25,482 nucleotides of DNA from positions 1 through 25,482 of the IMG/VR virus record IMGVR_UViG_3300035698_002258; one strand, given 5' to 3'. The notes under the pieces are model-generated. The model saw only the letters and a program-made list of their open reading frames with translations. It was not told the DNA's origin and searched no databases. Origin of the DNA: a virus. Numbering within the stretch: the first letter of the stretch is position 1; the number at the start of each line of letters is the position of its first letter. The translations under genes and the position numbers were made by a program. This document shows, piece by piece, positions 1 through 7,460 of this stretch.

Positions 1-96
1 AGGGAATCAGCCTACCGTGAAAACAAGGAGTATCCCGAAAGGATATTCAAACTTGAAAAACGCTATGCCAGTTGGGGTAAGGAATTAGGTTGCTAG
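1..96 (+). CDS. C-terminal end of an unidentified phage gene (5' truncated)
   Basis: The first 31 codons of the window are open and end at TAG (94-96). The peptide is short, charged and helical-looking (YRENKEYPERIFKLEK, then YASWGKELGC), with no motif I can assign. Its place directly before the spanin genes makes a lysis protein such as an endolysin the most natural guess, but a terminase or other late gene is equally possible. It almost touches the next gene, whose ATG lies 2 nt past this stop and whose in-frame alternative TTG (90) and GTG (96) codons overlap it. This suggests translational coupling within one late operon. The identity is left open because only the C-terminus is visible. 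Confidence 0.55.
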   Translation, partial: RESAYRENKEYPERIFKLEKRYASWGKELGC

Positions 97-98
97 TG

Positions 99-476
99 AT
101 GCTGCCGTTCAAACCCATTGTTCTGTACGTCATTGCGATTGTTTCGGCTGCATTGATAGCAACAGTTACGATTTACGTTCACGGCGCTGAAAAGGCAAAA
201 GGCCAAAGGGATTTATTGGTAACAAAACTGGAAGGCATGACAGCCGCAGCCATAAAGAATCAAGCATCGTTTGAAAGCTGCCAGTTAACCAATACGAATA
301 ACGCAAAGGAAGCCGTGCTGCAAAAAACCAGGGCTGAAAAAGCAGAAGAAAGAGTTCTAAATGAGGTTAAGACCAATGATACTGTCGTGCGGAAAATATG
401 GAAGGACTCAACGAAATTCAGCAATAATTGCCATGGCATTGATGGTGATTTTCGCAAGTGGGTGCAAGACAATTGA
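99..476 (+). CDS. i-spanin (Rz-like inner-membrane lysis protein)
   Basis: This is a 125-residue protein with one N-terminal transmembrane segment (about residues 5-27, IVLYVIAIVSAALIATVTIYV) followed by a hydrophilic, Lys/Glu-rich, coiled-coil-like periplasmic part. That is the topology of Rz-type inner-membrane spanins, which pair with an outer-membrane lipoprotein to fuse the two membranes at the last step of lysis. The overlapping downstream gene encodes exactly such a lipoprotein, which strongly supports the call. I chose the ATG at 99. In-frame TTG (90) and GTG (96) would add up to three residues and sit at a different distance from the upstream AAGGAA. Family sequences diverge greatly, so the assignment rests on topology and gene order rather than on conserved residues. 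Confidence 0.75.
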   Translation: MLPFKPIVLYVIAIVSAALIATVTIYVHGAEKAKGQRDLLVTKLEGMTAAAIKNQASFESCQLTNTNNAKEAVLQKTRAEKAEERVLNEVKTNDTVVRKIWKDSTKFSNNCHGIDGDFRKWVQDN

Positions 477-693
477 TCCAATCATTGTGTACAAAACTGA
501 AACTTTGTATCAGGATAAGTACGTCCCTATTGCTGATGGCTTGGTTGCGCCAGTGGAAGTGGTAGAATTATCTGAGGACTTCGATCTGCCCGAATTGGGC
601 GCGGGGTTTAAGGCTTGCATCGTGCGTGTAAAGCAGTGCAACGGCAAGCTGTCTGAAATTGGCTCTATCGGGAAGGACACAGATGGAAACTGA
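361..693 (+). CDS. o-spanin (Rz1-like outer-membrane lipoprotein)
   Basis: The reading frame starts inside the i-spanin gene in another frame and continues 217 nt beyond it. The N-terminus has a basic region (KYGRTQR), a hydrophobic stretch (AIIAMALMVIF) and a lipobox ending in ASGC, with Cys35 as the predicted lipidated residue. The mature part is about 75 residues and begins KTIDP. Overlapping Rz/Rz1 pairs with a small lipoprotein are the classical two-component spanin arrangement. A second in-frame ATG at 376 has a better-placed GAGG (363-366) and may be the real start; it leaves the signal peptide intact. The gene's last 11 nt overlap the portal start, so lysis and head genes are physically fused in one transcript. 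The mature part is long for an Rz1 and is not clearly proline-rich. Confidence 0.72.
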   Translation: MRLRPMILSCGKYGRTQRNSAIIAMALMVIFASGCKTIDPIIVYKTETLYQDKYVPIADGLVAPVEVVELSEDFDLPELGAGFKACIVRVKQCNGKLSEIGSIGKDTDGN

Positions 694-2812
694 ATACGGT
701 GGCATTGAAGCCGAAATGCAATCTCAGGATGATGCTGAGAGTAAAAAGCAAGAAGCGATGAAGGTAAAACGTCAGCGTGAAGCACTGGTTACGAAGTGGC
801 AGGATAAAGTTAAGCGTGGTCGTAAGCATGACAGTCACGCCAGAGATCAATGGGCAGATGATCGCCGGGTAGCCCGTAACGATCCTGCAGATGGCCAAGC
901 TCCATGGCTGGTTGATACCAATCTCATTGGGGCCATTATGGAAGTCCTGGCCGCATTCCTTTATGCCAAAAACCCTGATATATCAATACGGCCTTCAGCG
1001 TCCGTAAACCGAAAGAATTTGGCTGATTACCGCAGTGTGGCCGAAACGCTGGAGGTTATGACTTCCAGGCTATTGCACGATGCTTATCTGAAGAAAACAG
1101 CGAAACGGTGGGTGCGCGGCGCAATGACGGTGGGTGTTAGCTGGATCAAGGTATCCATGCAAACGCGCACTGAGCGAGATCCTATCACCGAGCAAAACCT
1201 GAATGACCTGAAAGACAACCTGGCAAGGATTGAAGCCCTTGGTGCTCAGATGGAAGATTCTGAGACAAACGATGAAGATAGCAAGCCAGAGGTTATTCGA
1301 GACAACATACGGGCGCTGGAGGCGAAATTAGAACGCCAAGTCGCTGAGGGGCTGGTATTAGACCTTATGGCACCAGAGGACGTTGTAGTAGCTCCAGATT
1401 GCGGAGAAATTGAGAATTACCTGAATTCCCCGTGGATTTCCTTCGATTTTTACAAGGACAAAGATGCTGCACTTGAACTCACTGGATGGACGGGCGAGGA
1501 TGCAAAAAAGCTGAAAGAGGCTAATTTGTACATGCAGCGACCGCGTAAGGGTGAGGATGAAAACGGTGGCAGTAAATCCGCTAATCAGTGGGTGATGGAG
1601 AGTGGTTCGGAAGATAGTGAAACTGAAAGTTCAGAAGGGTTCTATCGTTTCACGGAAATATGGTCACTGCGTGATGGTGTGGTTTACACGATGGTTGACG
1701 GTCTGGCTACGAAATGGGCCAGAGAGCCATTTGCGCCACGTACCGGCAGTCGTTTTTACCCGAATTTCATACTGGCGTTTCACTACATTGACGGAGATCG
1801 CTGGCCGCAGAGTGATGTTTACCAGTTAAAACGGCTGCAGGAAGAATATGCCAGAACACGTTCCAATTACGCGGAACACAGGCGCAGAGCCATTCCGGGC
1901 ATTGTTTTCGATGAAACGGCGATTGATGCTAAAAGCATCGAAAGTTTGGTAAAAGCAACGACACAGGAATACGTGGGCGTTAGACCTCTCAGGGCTGGTG
2001 TTGATCTAAATACCGTACTTGTGCCGAAAAAATACAATGCCATCGACCAAGCCTTGTACGACACTGAAATTATCATTAAGGAAATGGAAAAAGTGTCTGG
2101 TGCACAAGATGCCATTATGGGCAGTGTACAGGTCGAAAAAACCGCTACAGAGGCGCAGATCATGGAATCTGGCCGTGGTGCACGAATTGGCGCACGGTTG
2201 GACATGCTGGAAGATGCACTGACTGAATTGGCTGAATACGTGGTTCAGTTGATCCTGCAAACAATGGATGCTGCTGATGCGATTCGATACGCTGGACCTG
2301 ATGCCGCGTGGGTAGAAATGAATACTGACGAGGCGCTGTCTCTGTTCGGTGTGCAGATTAAAGCTGGCAGTACGGGTAAACCCAAGGCGAACTCAGATCG
2401 TGACGCATGGGGTACGCTCATGCCGCTGTTTGAAGGTCTGATTGATCGTATTGGCCAGGCGCGTATGCAGGGTCAGGAGTGGGCCGCGAAACCGTGGATT
2501 GCACTGTTGGAAGAATCGCGTAACAGGCTGGATGATTTTGCGGATCTTGAGAAATTCCTGCCCGTGCCGCCACCAGAAGTCATACAGGCTCAGAACAGCA
2601 AGCAAATTTCTGAGGCTGAAAAGGCTGAAATCGGCAAGGATCAGGCTGATACATTGAAGAAACTTGCTGAAACTTTGGAGAAAGCACCGCTGTTTGCAGG
2701 TCCGGCGCAAATGGTGCTGCAGAATACTTTGGGTACGGAAACCCCACCACAAGCACCTGCTGGTGAGGAATTGGCACCGGCGCCTAACCCACTTTCTACC
2801 GGAGTCCAGTAA
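683..2812 (+). CDS. Portal protein
   Basis: This is a 709-residue protein in the size range of podovirus portals (P22 gp1 is 725 residues). It would form the dodecameric ring at the capsid vertex through which DNA is packaged and ejected and to which the adaptor binds. Supporting features are the position just before a scaffold-like and a coat gene, a charged N-terminus (KRQREALVTKWQDKVKRGR), a central segment typical of portals (RTRSNYAEHRRRAIPGIVFD) and the region with IIKEMEKVSGAQDAIMG followed by EKTATEAQIMESG. The C-terminus is helical, then Pro/Ala-rich. I chose the ATG at 683, which has GGGAAGGA at 670-677, over an in-frame TTG at 659. The gene overlaps the o-spanin by 11 nt and its stop shares a base with the next start (TAATG). 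Confidence 0.85.
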   Translation: METEYGGIEAEMQSQDDAESKKQEAMKVKRQREALVTKWQDKVKRGRKHDSHARDQWADDRRVARNDPADGQAPWLVDTNLIGAIMEVLAAFLYAKNPDISIRPSASVNRKNLADYRSVAETLEVMTSRLLHDAYLKKTAKRWVRGAMTVGVSWIKVSMQTRTERDPITEQNLNDLKDNLARIEALGAQMEDSETNDEDSKPEVIRDNIRALEAKLERQVAEGLVLDLMAPEDVVVAPDCGEIENYLNSPWISFDFYKDKDAALELTGWTGEDAKKLKEANLYMQRPRKGEDENGGSKSANQWVMESGSEDSETESSEGFYRFTEIWSLRDGVVYTMVDGLATKWAREPFAPRTGSRFYPNFILAFHYIDGDRWPQSDVYQLKRLQEEYARTRSNYAEHRRRAIPGIVFDETAIDAKSIESLVKATTQEYVGVRPLRAGVDLNTVLVPKKYNAIDQALYDTEIIIKEMEKVSGAQDAIMGSVQVEKTATEAQIMESGRGARIGARLDMLEDALTELAEYVVQLILQTMDAADAIRYAGPDAAWVEMNTDEALSLFGVQIKAGSTGKPKANSDRDAWGTLMPLFEGLIDRIGQARMQGQEWAAKPWIALLEESRNRLDDFADLEKFLPVPPPEVIQAQNSKQISEAEKAEIGKDQADTLKKLAETLEKAPLFAGPAQMVLQNTLGTETPPQAPAGEELAPAPNPLSTGVQ

Positions 2813-3861
2813 TGGCGAAGAAACCAGAAATTGATGATGTTGAAATGGAAGATGTTGTTGAACCAGTAAAAGAAGAAATCACCACTGAAGAAATCATGGA
2901 AGCTATGGATGCAGCAAGTCCTGCTCCTGAGATTGCAGAAGATGATGATACGCCGCCAGAACTGGAACTGGATGGTGGTGAACCTGAGCCTGAGGCCGAA
3001 ACGGAGGATGAACCTAAACCTGAACCTGAGGCCGAAACGGAAAAAAAGCCATCTGACGAATTTGGCAAGATCGACAAGGACGCGCCTGAGAAAACCAGAG
3101 AGCGTTTCGAAACCGTAAAGACGAGATACGATGAATTAGCTAAAGAGCGTGACACCCTGATAACTGATCGGGACAAAATTATTGCTGATACGAATCAGTG
3201 GCGCGATGCAATTCAGTCAACGGGGACAAATCCCGCACAGTTTGAAATGGCGATGAACTGGCTGACCAAGTTAAATGCCGGCGATACGTCCAACTTGCAG
3301 GAAGCCTACAATATTATGTCCAACGAGCTTGAGGCTGTTGGTAAGCTGTTGGGCAAGTCTGCAGGCGGTAAATACAATCCACTGGATGATTACCCTGATC
3401 TGAAGGAACGAGTGGATTCCGGCCTTCTGGATGAACCAGACGCAATGGAATTGGTTGCTTCCAGGGCATCTCAAAAGCTGAATGAATCACGGCAGCAAAA
3501 AGACAATGATTCGGCGCGATTCAAAGGCAGCGTAGATAAAGCACTGGCCGATGTGAAAGCGTATGGCGAGAGTATGCAGGCAAAAGATCCATCGTTTAAG
3601 GCGAAAATGCCGTTTTTGATTCCAATCATTCAGTCCATATCAAAGGCTGCACCGAACAATCCTGAAGCATGGATGGAGTCAGTAAAAGCAGCTTATGAGA
3701 ACATGCCAGATTTTCCAACTGTTGCTCCGGTACAACAAATTAAACCCATAGTGCCGAACTCGATACGACTAACGGCTGGTGGATCGCCTGTTTCCAATCA
3801 CGAAAAAGAACCCGGCAGTTTGGAAGAAGCTGTTGATTTAGCCCTTGCGAGAGGGTATTGA
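2812..3861 (+). CDS. Scaffold-like head assembly protein
   Basis: This is a 349-residue protein with a strikingly acidic N-terminal third (residues 1-85), including PEPEAETEDEPKPEPEAETE-type repeats, then a predicted coiled coil (KTRERFETVKTRYDELAKERDTLITDR) and a helical C-terminal half. Acidic, coiled-coil proteins between portal and coat are usually scaffolding proteins, which direct coat assembly and then leave the procapsid. The call is inferred from position and composition; no catalytic motif is present, so a maturation protease fused to scaffold is unlikely. The start overlaps the portal stop (TAATG) and has GGAG at 2801-2804. Translation ends 45 nt before the strong terminator at 3906. 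The Pro/Glu repeats probably arose by duplication of a GAxCCTGA-type DNA motif around 2980-3040. Confidence 0.72.
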   Translation: MAKKPEIDDVEMEDVVEPVKEEITTEEIMEAMDAASPAPEIAEDDDTPPELELDGGEPEPEAETEDEPKPEPEAETEKKPSDEFGKIDKDAPEKTRERFETVKTRYDELAKERDTLITDRDKIIADTNQWRDAIQSTGTNPAQFEMAMNWLTKLNAGDTSNLQEAYNIMSNELEAVGKLLGKSAGGKYNPLDDYPDLKERVDSGLLDEPDAMELVASRASQKLNESRQQKDNDSARFKGSVDKALADVKAYGESMQAKDPSFKAKMPFLIPIIQSISKAAPNNPEAWMESVKAAYENMPDFPTVAPVQQIKPIVPNSIRLTAGGSPVSNHEKEPGSLEEAVDLALARGY

Positions 3862-3905
3862 GTATGTAATGATGTAAATGCGTTTCATGGTGACTCTCCC
3901 TATTA

Positions 3906-3934
3906 CCCCGCATACTACTTGCGGGGTTTTTTTT
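3906..3934 (+). terminator. Intrinsic terminator after the scaffold-like gene
   Basis: A perfect 7-bp stem, CCCCGCA (3906-3912) with TGCGGGG (3920-3926), encloses a 7-nt loop and is followed directly by eight T residues. This is a textbook rho-independent terminator for plus-strand transcription. It lies in the 200-nt gap between the scaffold-like and capsid genes, so partial termination here would set separate expression levels for the two. Confidence 0.88.
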
Positions 3935-3972
3935 ATTGTTGTATTCTTACCACACACGCTTAATTGCAGTAA

Positions 3973-4054
3973 GTGGGTGTCGCGTCCCACAGCACAGATA
4001 AGAGCATTCGTGCGGCTCAAAGCGGTGAAATGGATTTTTCACTAACTTTGAGGA
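3973..4054 (+). promoter_or_regulatory. Structured 5' leader of the capsid gene
   Basis: Between the terminator and the capsid start codon lie two further hairpins. The first is GTGGG (3973-3977) with CCCAC (3986-3990), loop TGTCGCGT. The second is GTGAAA (4025-4030) with TTTCAC (4037-4042), loop TGGATT, ending only 7 nt before the GAGGA ribosome site (4050-4054). No convincing sigma70 promoter is visible in this gap. Such a leader could stabilise the capsid mRNA, mark an RNA processing site, or follow a promoter for an unrecognised polymerase. The function is inferred. Confidence 0.45.
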
Positions 4055-4061
4055 TACGACA

Positions 4062-5114
4062 ATGCCTTTTACAGCAGATGCGATTGCCCAGGCCGGTAAA
4101 GCTGCGATAGATTACATCGTTCGCAAGTCGCCTGAAGATTTGTATAACACCGAACGCCCCCTTCTGAAGTGCTTGCAAGAAACCAAGAAACCCTTTCCTG
4201 GTGCCAAGCAGTACATCAACGAAAAACTTCGCCTGACGAATGACGCGAACTTCCAATGGTTCGGGCCTGATGAGCAGGTGGATTACAACCGCAAAGACAC
4301 TTTGGGCGAAGCGAATTTCAAATGGGGTTCTGCCCATGATGGCTTCGCATTGACCGAAGAAGAATTGCTGCAGAACTACATCACGGTTACGGATAATCCA
4401 AACGATGCTCCGACAACCAGTGAAAAGCACCAGTTCATCAATCTCATCAAAGAGAACACCGAAACCCTGATGTTGGGATTCAAGGAGAAGTTCGATTACG
4501 ATCTTCACTTGGACGGTACTCAGGATGCTGATGCGATTCCAGGGCTGGATGCTTTTGTTTCCACCACTCCAGCAACCGGAACTATGGGCGGCATTGACCG
4601 ATCGGTAGCAGCAAACTCCTACTGGAGAAATCAGGTCAGCTTGGATATTTCCATTGCCAACCTGCTGACTCAGATGGAAGTCGTGTGGCGTAAATGCACC
4701 CGTATCGGTGGCAATTCACCCAACAAGATTTTGGCCGGCAGTGTATTCATTGATGCGTACCGCGCAGCAGTGAAGGCTGATCAGACTCAGCAGGTTATGG
4801 TTCCGCAGCAAGGTGGTTACACACTGGATGGCGGCAACACTGGCCTGTTCTTCAAAGGCATCCCGATTATATGGGACATGGTTACTGACGATTTGGAAAC
4901 AAATCTGTCACCTACTCAACAGTGGAATTCTCGCTGTTATTTCCTGAACACCCGGTTCTTCAAACTGCGTCCAGCGCAGGGCCAGGATATGGTTGTTCGT
5001 AAACCCCCAAGAGCGTATGACAGGTACACCCATTATTGGGGTCTGACATGGCGTGGTGCTATGACGATCACCAATCCGGGCGCAATGGGCGTTCTCACAG
5101 CAACTGGTTCATAA
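4062..5114 (+). CDS. Major capsid protein
   Basis: This is a 350-residue protein encoding the likely coat subunit, which assembles the icosahedral head around the scaffold. The assignment rests on the canonical order portal, scaffold, coat and on size. Further support comes from sequence features of HK97-fold phage coats I recognise loosely: a helical N-terminus (DAIAQAGKAAIDYIV), an E-loop-like segment (KQYINEKLRLTNDANFQWF, with a VDYNRKDTLGEANFKWG region) and a central mixed domain that includes ILAGSVFIDAYRAA. The C-terminal part has QWNSRCYFLNTRFFKLRP followed by DRYTHYWGLTWRGAMTITNPGAMGVL, typical of coats that end with 'gl.w.gamt..np'. The ATG is preceded by GAGGA at 7-nt spacing. A terminator and a structured leader precede the gene, consistent with separate, high expression. 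There is no sign of an N-terminal protease-cleaved delta domain. Confidence 0.85.
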   Translation: MPFTADAIAQAGKAAIDYIVRKSPEDLYNTERPLLKCLQETKKPFPGAKQYINEKLRLTNDANFQWFGPDEQVDYNRKDTLGEANFKWGSAHDGFALTEEELLQNYITVTDNPNDAPTTSEKHQFINLIKENTETLMLGFKEKFDYDLHLDGTQDADAIPGLDAFVSTTPATGTMGGIDRSVAANSYWRNQVSLDISIANLLTQMEVVWRKCTRIGGNSPNKILAGSVFIDAYRAAVKADQTQQVMVPQQGGYTLDGGNTGLFFKGIPIIWDMVTDDLETNLSPTQQWNSRCYFLNTRFFKLRPAQGQDMVVRKPPRAYDRYTHYWGLTWRGAMTITNPGAMGVLTATGS

Positions 5115-5124
5115 GGAGCCTGAC

Positions 5125-5457
5125 ATGAGCAACAAAACAGTAACGCTTCTGGTAACTGGAACTGCCGCCTCTGCTGGCGATAAGGCTTCAGTAAACGTGG
5201 GTGGTAAAACGCCATTCCTGCCAGGTCGAAAAGCCCGTGCGATATTCAACGGTACAGGCAGTGGTTCAGCGCCGGTTTACCAGATTGACGGTTCTGCCGA
5301 TGATTCCACATGGGTTGCAGATGTTTGCGATTCCAATGTGGTTTTGGGTGGTCAGAATGCGGTCGAAGTGACTTGTTACCAATACATGCGAGTGACGGTA
5401 ACAACTGCTGCTGGTACGGCTGGAACACTTGGAGTTCACTTGGAGGGTCTTGGTTGA
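5125..5457 (+). CDS. Small beta-rich head protein (possible decoration protein)
   Basis: This is a 110-residue, Gly/Ser/Thr/Val-rich protein with alternating hydrophobic residues, predicted all-beta, ending RVTVTTAAGTAGTLGVHLEGLG. It has no catalytic motifs. Lying immediately after the coat gene with a strong AAGGAG (5113-5118) 6 nt before its ATG, it is placed and sized like head decoration or stabilisation proteins that bind the capsid surface. That role is inferred only from position, size and fold type. The stop overlaps the next gene's start (TGATG), so the two are translationally coupled. It could equally be a minor tail-attachment or head-fibre protein. Confidence 0.6.
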   Translation: MSNKTVTLLVTGTAASAGDKASVNVGGKTPFLPGRKARAIFNGTGSGSAPVYQIDGSADDSTWVADVCDSNVVLGGQNAVEVTCYQYMRVTVTTAAGTAGTLGVHLEGLG

Positions 5458-5882
5458 TGAAAGCAACGGTACAAGACTGCATCATTGATATGGATATGGT
5501 CATGAAGCCGGCCAAACAGGTCTGGTCGTGGGAGATTCCCGTGCTTCAGGAAAAACATGGTGCCAGTAAAGTACGGCTGCAAGAAGCGACCGAAATCGAA
5601 GTGGATTCACTGCCTGACGCAAATGAAGAATTCGCAAGGCTGGCACGGGCATATGGTGTTGACGGTGGAGGCTCTGGAACCAATCTTTCGTATGTAGAAC
5701 TTGCATACGGTCGAGGACGAGCAGGCGTTACGGAACTGGAAAAGGAAATCGGCAAGTCACCAGATGCTCCAAAGACCAAGAAAGCTAAGGCTAAAAAGGC
5801 AACGGCCAAGAAAGCCAAAGCTGAAAAGCCTGAAACTGGCGATGATTCAAAAACTGAAGGCGAAGATCCGCTAGACTTTTAA
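5457..5882 (+). CDS. Small head-region protein with lysine/alanine-rich tail and DPLDF C-terminus
   Basis: This is a 141-residue protein of unknown function. Residues 1-100 form a mixed domain (KQVWSWEIPVLQEKHGASKV, LPDANEEFARLARAYGVDG). Residues about 105-128 are a Lys/Ala-rich tail (KKAKAKKATAKKAKAEK) that resembles histone H1-type DNA-binding tails. The end is acidic and closes with EGEDPLDF. The open frame extends upstream, but the ATG at 5457 overlaps the preceding stop (TGATGA), fits the compact gene spacing and removes an implausible out-of-frame extension. The position between the coat/decoration genes and the adaptor gene suggests a virion-associated or head-completion role. The basic tail could touch packaged DNA; the acidic tip is shared with the RecT protein of this phage. 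Confidence 0.62.
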   Translation: MKATVQDCIIDMDMVMKPAKQVWSWEIPVLQEKHGASKVRLQEATEIEVDSLPDANEEFARLARAYGVDGGGSGTNLSYVELAYGRGRAGVTELEKEIGKSPDAPKTKKAKAKKATAKKAKAEKPETGDDSKTEGEDPLDF

Positions 5883-5892
5883 TGGTGTAACA

Positions 5893-5918
5893 AAGGTGGT
5901 CGGATGACCGGCCACCTT
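5893..5918 (+). other. Long intergenic RNA hairpin before the adaptor gene
   Basis: AAGGTGG-T-CGG (5893-5903) can pair with CCG-G-CCACCTT (5908-5918), giving an 11-bp stem with one wobble pair and an ATGA loop. It ends 4 nt before the GGAGG ribosome site (5923-5927) of the next gene. No T tract follows, so it is not a normal intrinsic terminator. An RNA processing site or a translation-tuning element is more likely. Confidence 0.55.
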
Positions 5919-5932
5919 GCCTGGAGGCTCTC

Positions 5933-7237
5933 ATGGTTTCAGCTACGAACGGGCCACCTGTTCTTAATGGTTCAGCCTATATTTACCCTTCATCGACTCT
6001 TTCTGAGTTGCGCGATGATCTTCTTACCTTGTTGGGGTTTGCTGATCCTCTGACAGCAGTTGATTCAGAAACAAAAACGCTCGTATTCCTTCGTGAAAAA
6101 ATCTATCGCAGGCTTGGCCGATATTATGTAGCTGGCGGGAATCCACCTGGGGCCGATCAGCAGGTAGACGCATGGATTAACGAGGCACAGCAGACGATAT
6201 TCAGAGTCACTGAAATGGATCAGGCTGGAAATTCATTTCCAACTGTCATGACTGCTGATGGTGACACTACGGCATTCGATTACGTACCTATTCTGGCACT
6301 TGCTACCGGCGAGGCAAAGGCGCACAGCGGCCAGGAAGATGCAAAGATTTATTTCGATGAATTTAAGAAATATCTTGATGATCGCGTTCAGCGCAGGCCA
6401 CCGAACATTGTTTCGCTTACAAATGTATGGCTGAAAAGAGCGCAAAAGCACCTGTATCAGAAATACAAGGTTCTCAGAACTGAACGGTGGTGGCAAATAC
6501 CCATTGTTCAGGGCAGCAGGATTTATGACGTTCCTTCGATCAGCAGCGGTGCGCTGACTATCGTTAGTTTCAATGCAACAACCAAGACAATCACGCGAAC
6601 CGCAGGCAGTTGGTTTACTGATGGTTTCAAGGTGGGTACGCGCATCAAAGCGTATGGCGCGACAAATGCTGCAAACAACGATACGCAGTGGGAAATTACT
6701 GCACTGACCGCATTGGTAATAACTTTCACCGTTTCAACAGGAATGGTTACTGAAAATGCCGGTGCGTCTATCACGATCAACGCTCAGAACTATATTTCGC
6801 TGGACTTCAGAACGGTCACTGAGGCTTGGCTTGAGGATGATGGGAAATGGTTTTCTTTGAAGGCCGGCATGGACGCATCATTATTTAATATCACGCAGCA
6901 GACTACGCCTACGCGATATGAAATGCGTGAATATTTTGAGATTTTTCCAGTGCCAAACAAGGCATTCAATGCCTGGGTTAAAGGCCATTTTGGGCTTAAA
7001 CCACTTGATGCCGACAACGATACGACAACGATAGAGCCTGAGTCAGTACTTTTGCAGGCATTGGTTTGGGGCAAGATGCACCTGAAACACCCTGATGCCA
7101 TGATGCAAGCAAAAGAATTGGAGGATTATGTTGGTCGGCTAAATTCAGGGTTACATGCGGGAAAGCGGTACATTCCGAATCCTGACCGTGAGCCAGTAGC
7201 CGCGCCGTATCCACAAGTTACGTTTGCGAGGACGTAG
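5933..7237 (+). CDS. Head-tail adaptor / tail tubular protein A-like
   Basis: This 434-residue protein probably forms the ring that joins portal and tail nozzle. The sequence looks like two related adaptor-type helical segments. Residues about 15-160 have LVFLREKIYRRLGRYYV then VDAWINEAQQTIFRVTEM. Residues about 160-210 have VWLKRAQKHLYQKYKVLRTERWWQIP followed by a YDVPS motif. The C-terminal part (YEIFPVPNKAF-like, then ALVWGKMHLKHPDAMMQAKELEDYVGRLN and RYIPNP) matches the end pattern of T7 gp11-like and related adaptor proteins in podophages. Residues about 210-290 form a beta-rich, Thr-rich insertion between the helical parts. The ATG is preceded by GGAGG (5923-5927). The family call comes from recognised pattern and gene order, without a search. 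Confidence 0.68.
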   Translation: MVSATNGPPVLNGSAYIYPSSTLSELRDDLLTLLGFADPLTAVDSETKTLVFLREKIYRRLGRYYVAGGNPPGADQQVDAWINEAQQTIFRVTEMDQAGNSFPTVMTADGDTTAFDYVPILALATGEAKAHSGQEDAKIYFDEFKKYLDDRVQRRPPNIVSLTNVWLKRAQKHLYQKYKVLRTERWWQIPIVQGSRIYDVPSISSGALTIVSFNATTKTITRTAGSWFTDGFKVGTRIKAYGATNAANNDTQWEITALTALVITFTVSTGMVTENAGASITINAQNYISLDFRTVTEAWLEDDGKWFSLKAGMDASLFNITQQTTPTRYEMREYFEIFPVPNKAFNAWVKGHFGLKPLDADNDTTTIEPESVLLQALVWGKMHLKHPDAMMQAKELEDYVGRLNSGLHAGKRYIPNPDREPVAAPYPQVTFART

Positions 7238-7238
7238 C

Positions 7239-7460
7239 ATGAAATATGACGAAGAAGAAAACGAAGTTCGCACCAAAGCGTTTCTGGATTCCAAGGCTAA
7301 AACCGTAGAATTGCGTGATGCTGATGCTGAATCTGCTGTACTCAAACATCGTGAGTTCAAAAAGGGTGCAATGAAGGCCGTTGATGACTCTCTGCAGACA
7401 AAGGCTGTCGCCAGAAACAAGCGTATGGACGAAGCTATTGATGGGCCTAAAAAGCCATGA
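7239..7460 (+). CDS. Small charged helical protein between adaptor and nozzle genes
   Basis: This is a 73-residue, very hydrophilic, probably all-helical protein (MKYDEEENEVRTKAFLDSKA at the start, GPKKP at the end). I do not recognise a family. The ATG at 7239 lies one base after the adaptor stop and has GAGGA (7228-7232) inside the adaptor coding end. The open frame continues upstream only through the overlapping adaptor sequence. Its stop overlaps the next start (ATGA), so it is embedded in the tail operon. Its size and charge would fit a tail assembly chaperone or a minor virion protein, but nothing in the sequence proves either. Confidence 0.6.
   Translation: MKYDEEENEVRTKAFLDSKAKTVELRDADAESAVLKHREFKKGAMKAVDDSLQTKAVARNKRMDEAIDGPKKP

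Noticed and set aside
2796-3176. Long minus-strand serine-rich frame opposite the scaffold-like gene
   Set aside because: It mirrors the Glu/Pro/Asp-rich codons of the scaffold coding strand, has no ribosome site and is pure low-complexity sequence.
3936-3970. Sigma70 promoter in front of the capsid gene
   Set aside because: TTGTTG/TTGTAT-like hexamers occur, but none has a credible -10 at 16-18 bp.
4017-4508. Minus-strand 163-codon frame over the capsid start
   Set aside because: It is antisense to the capsid gene and its leader, with no supporting features.
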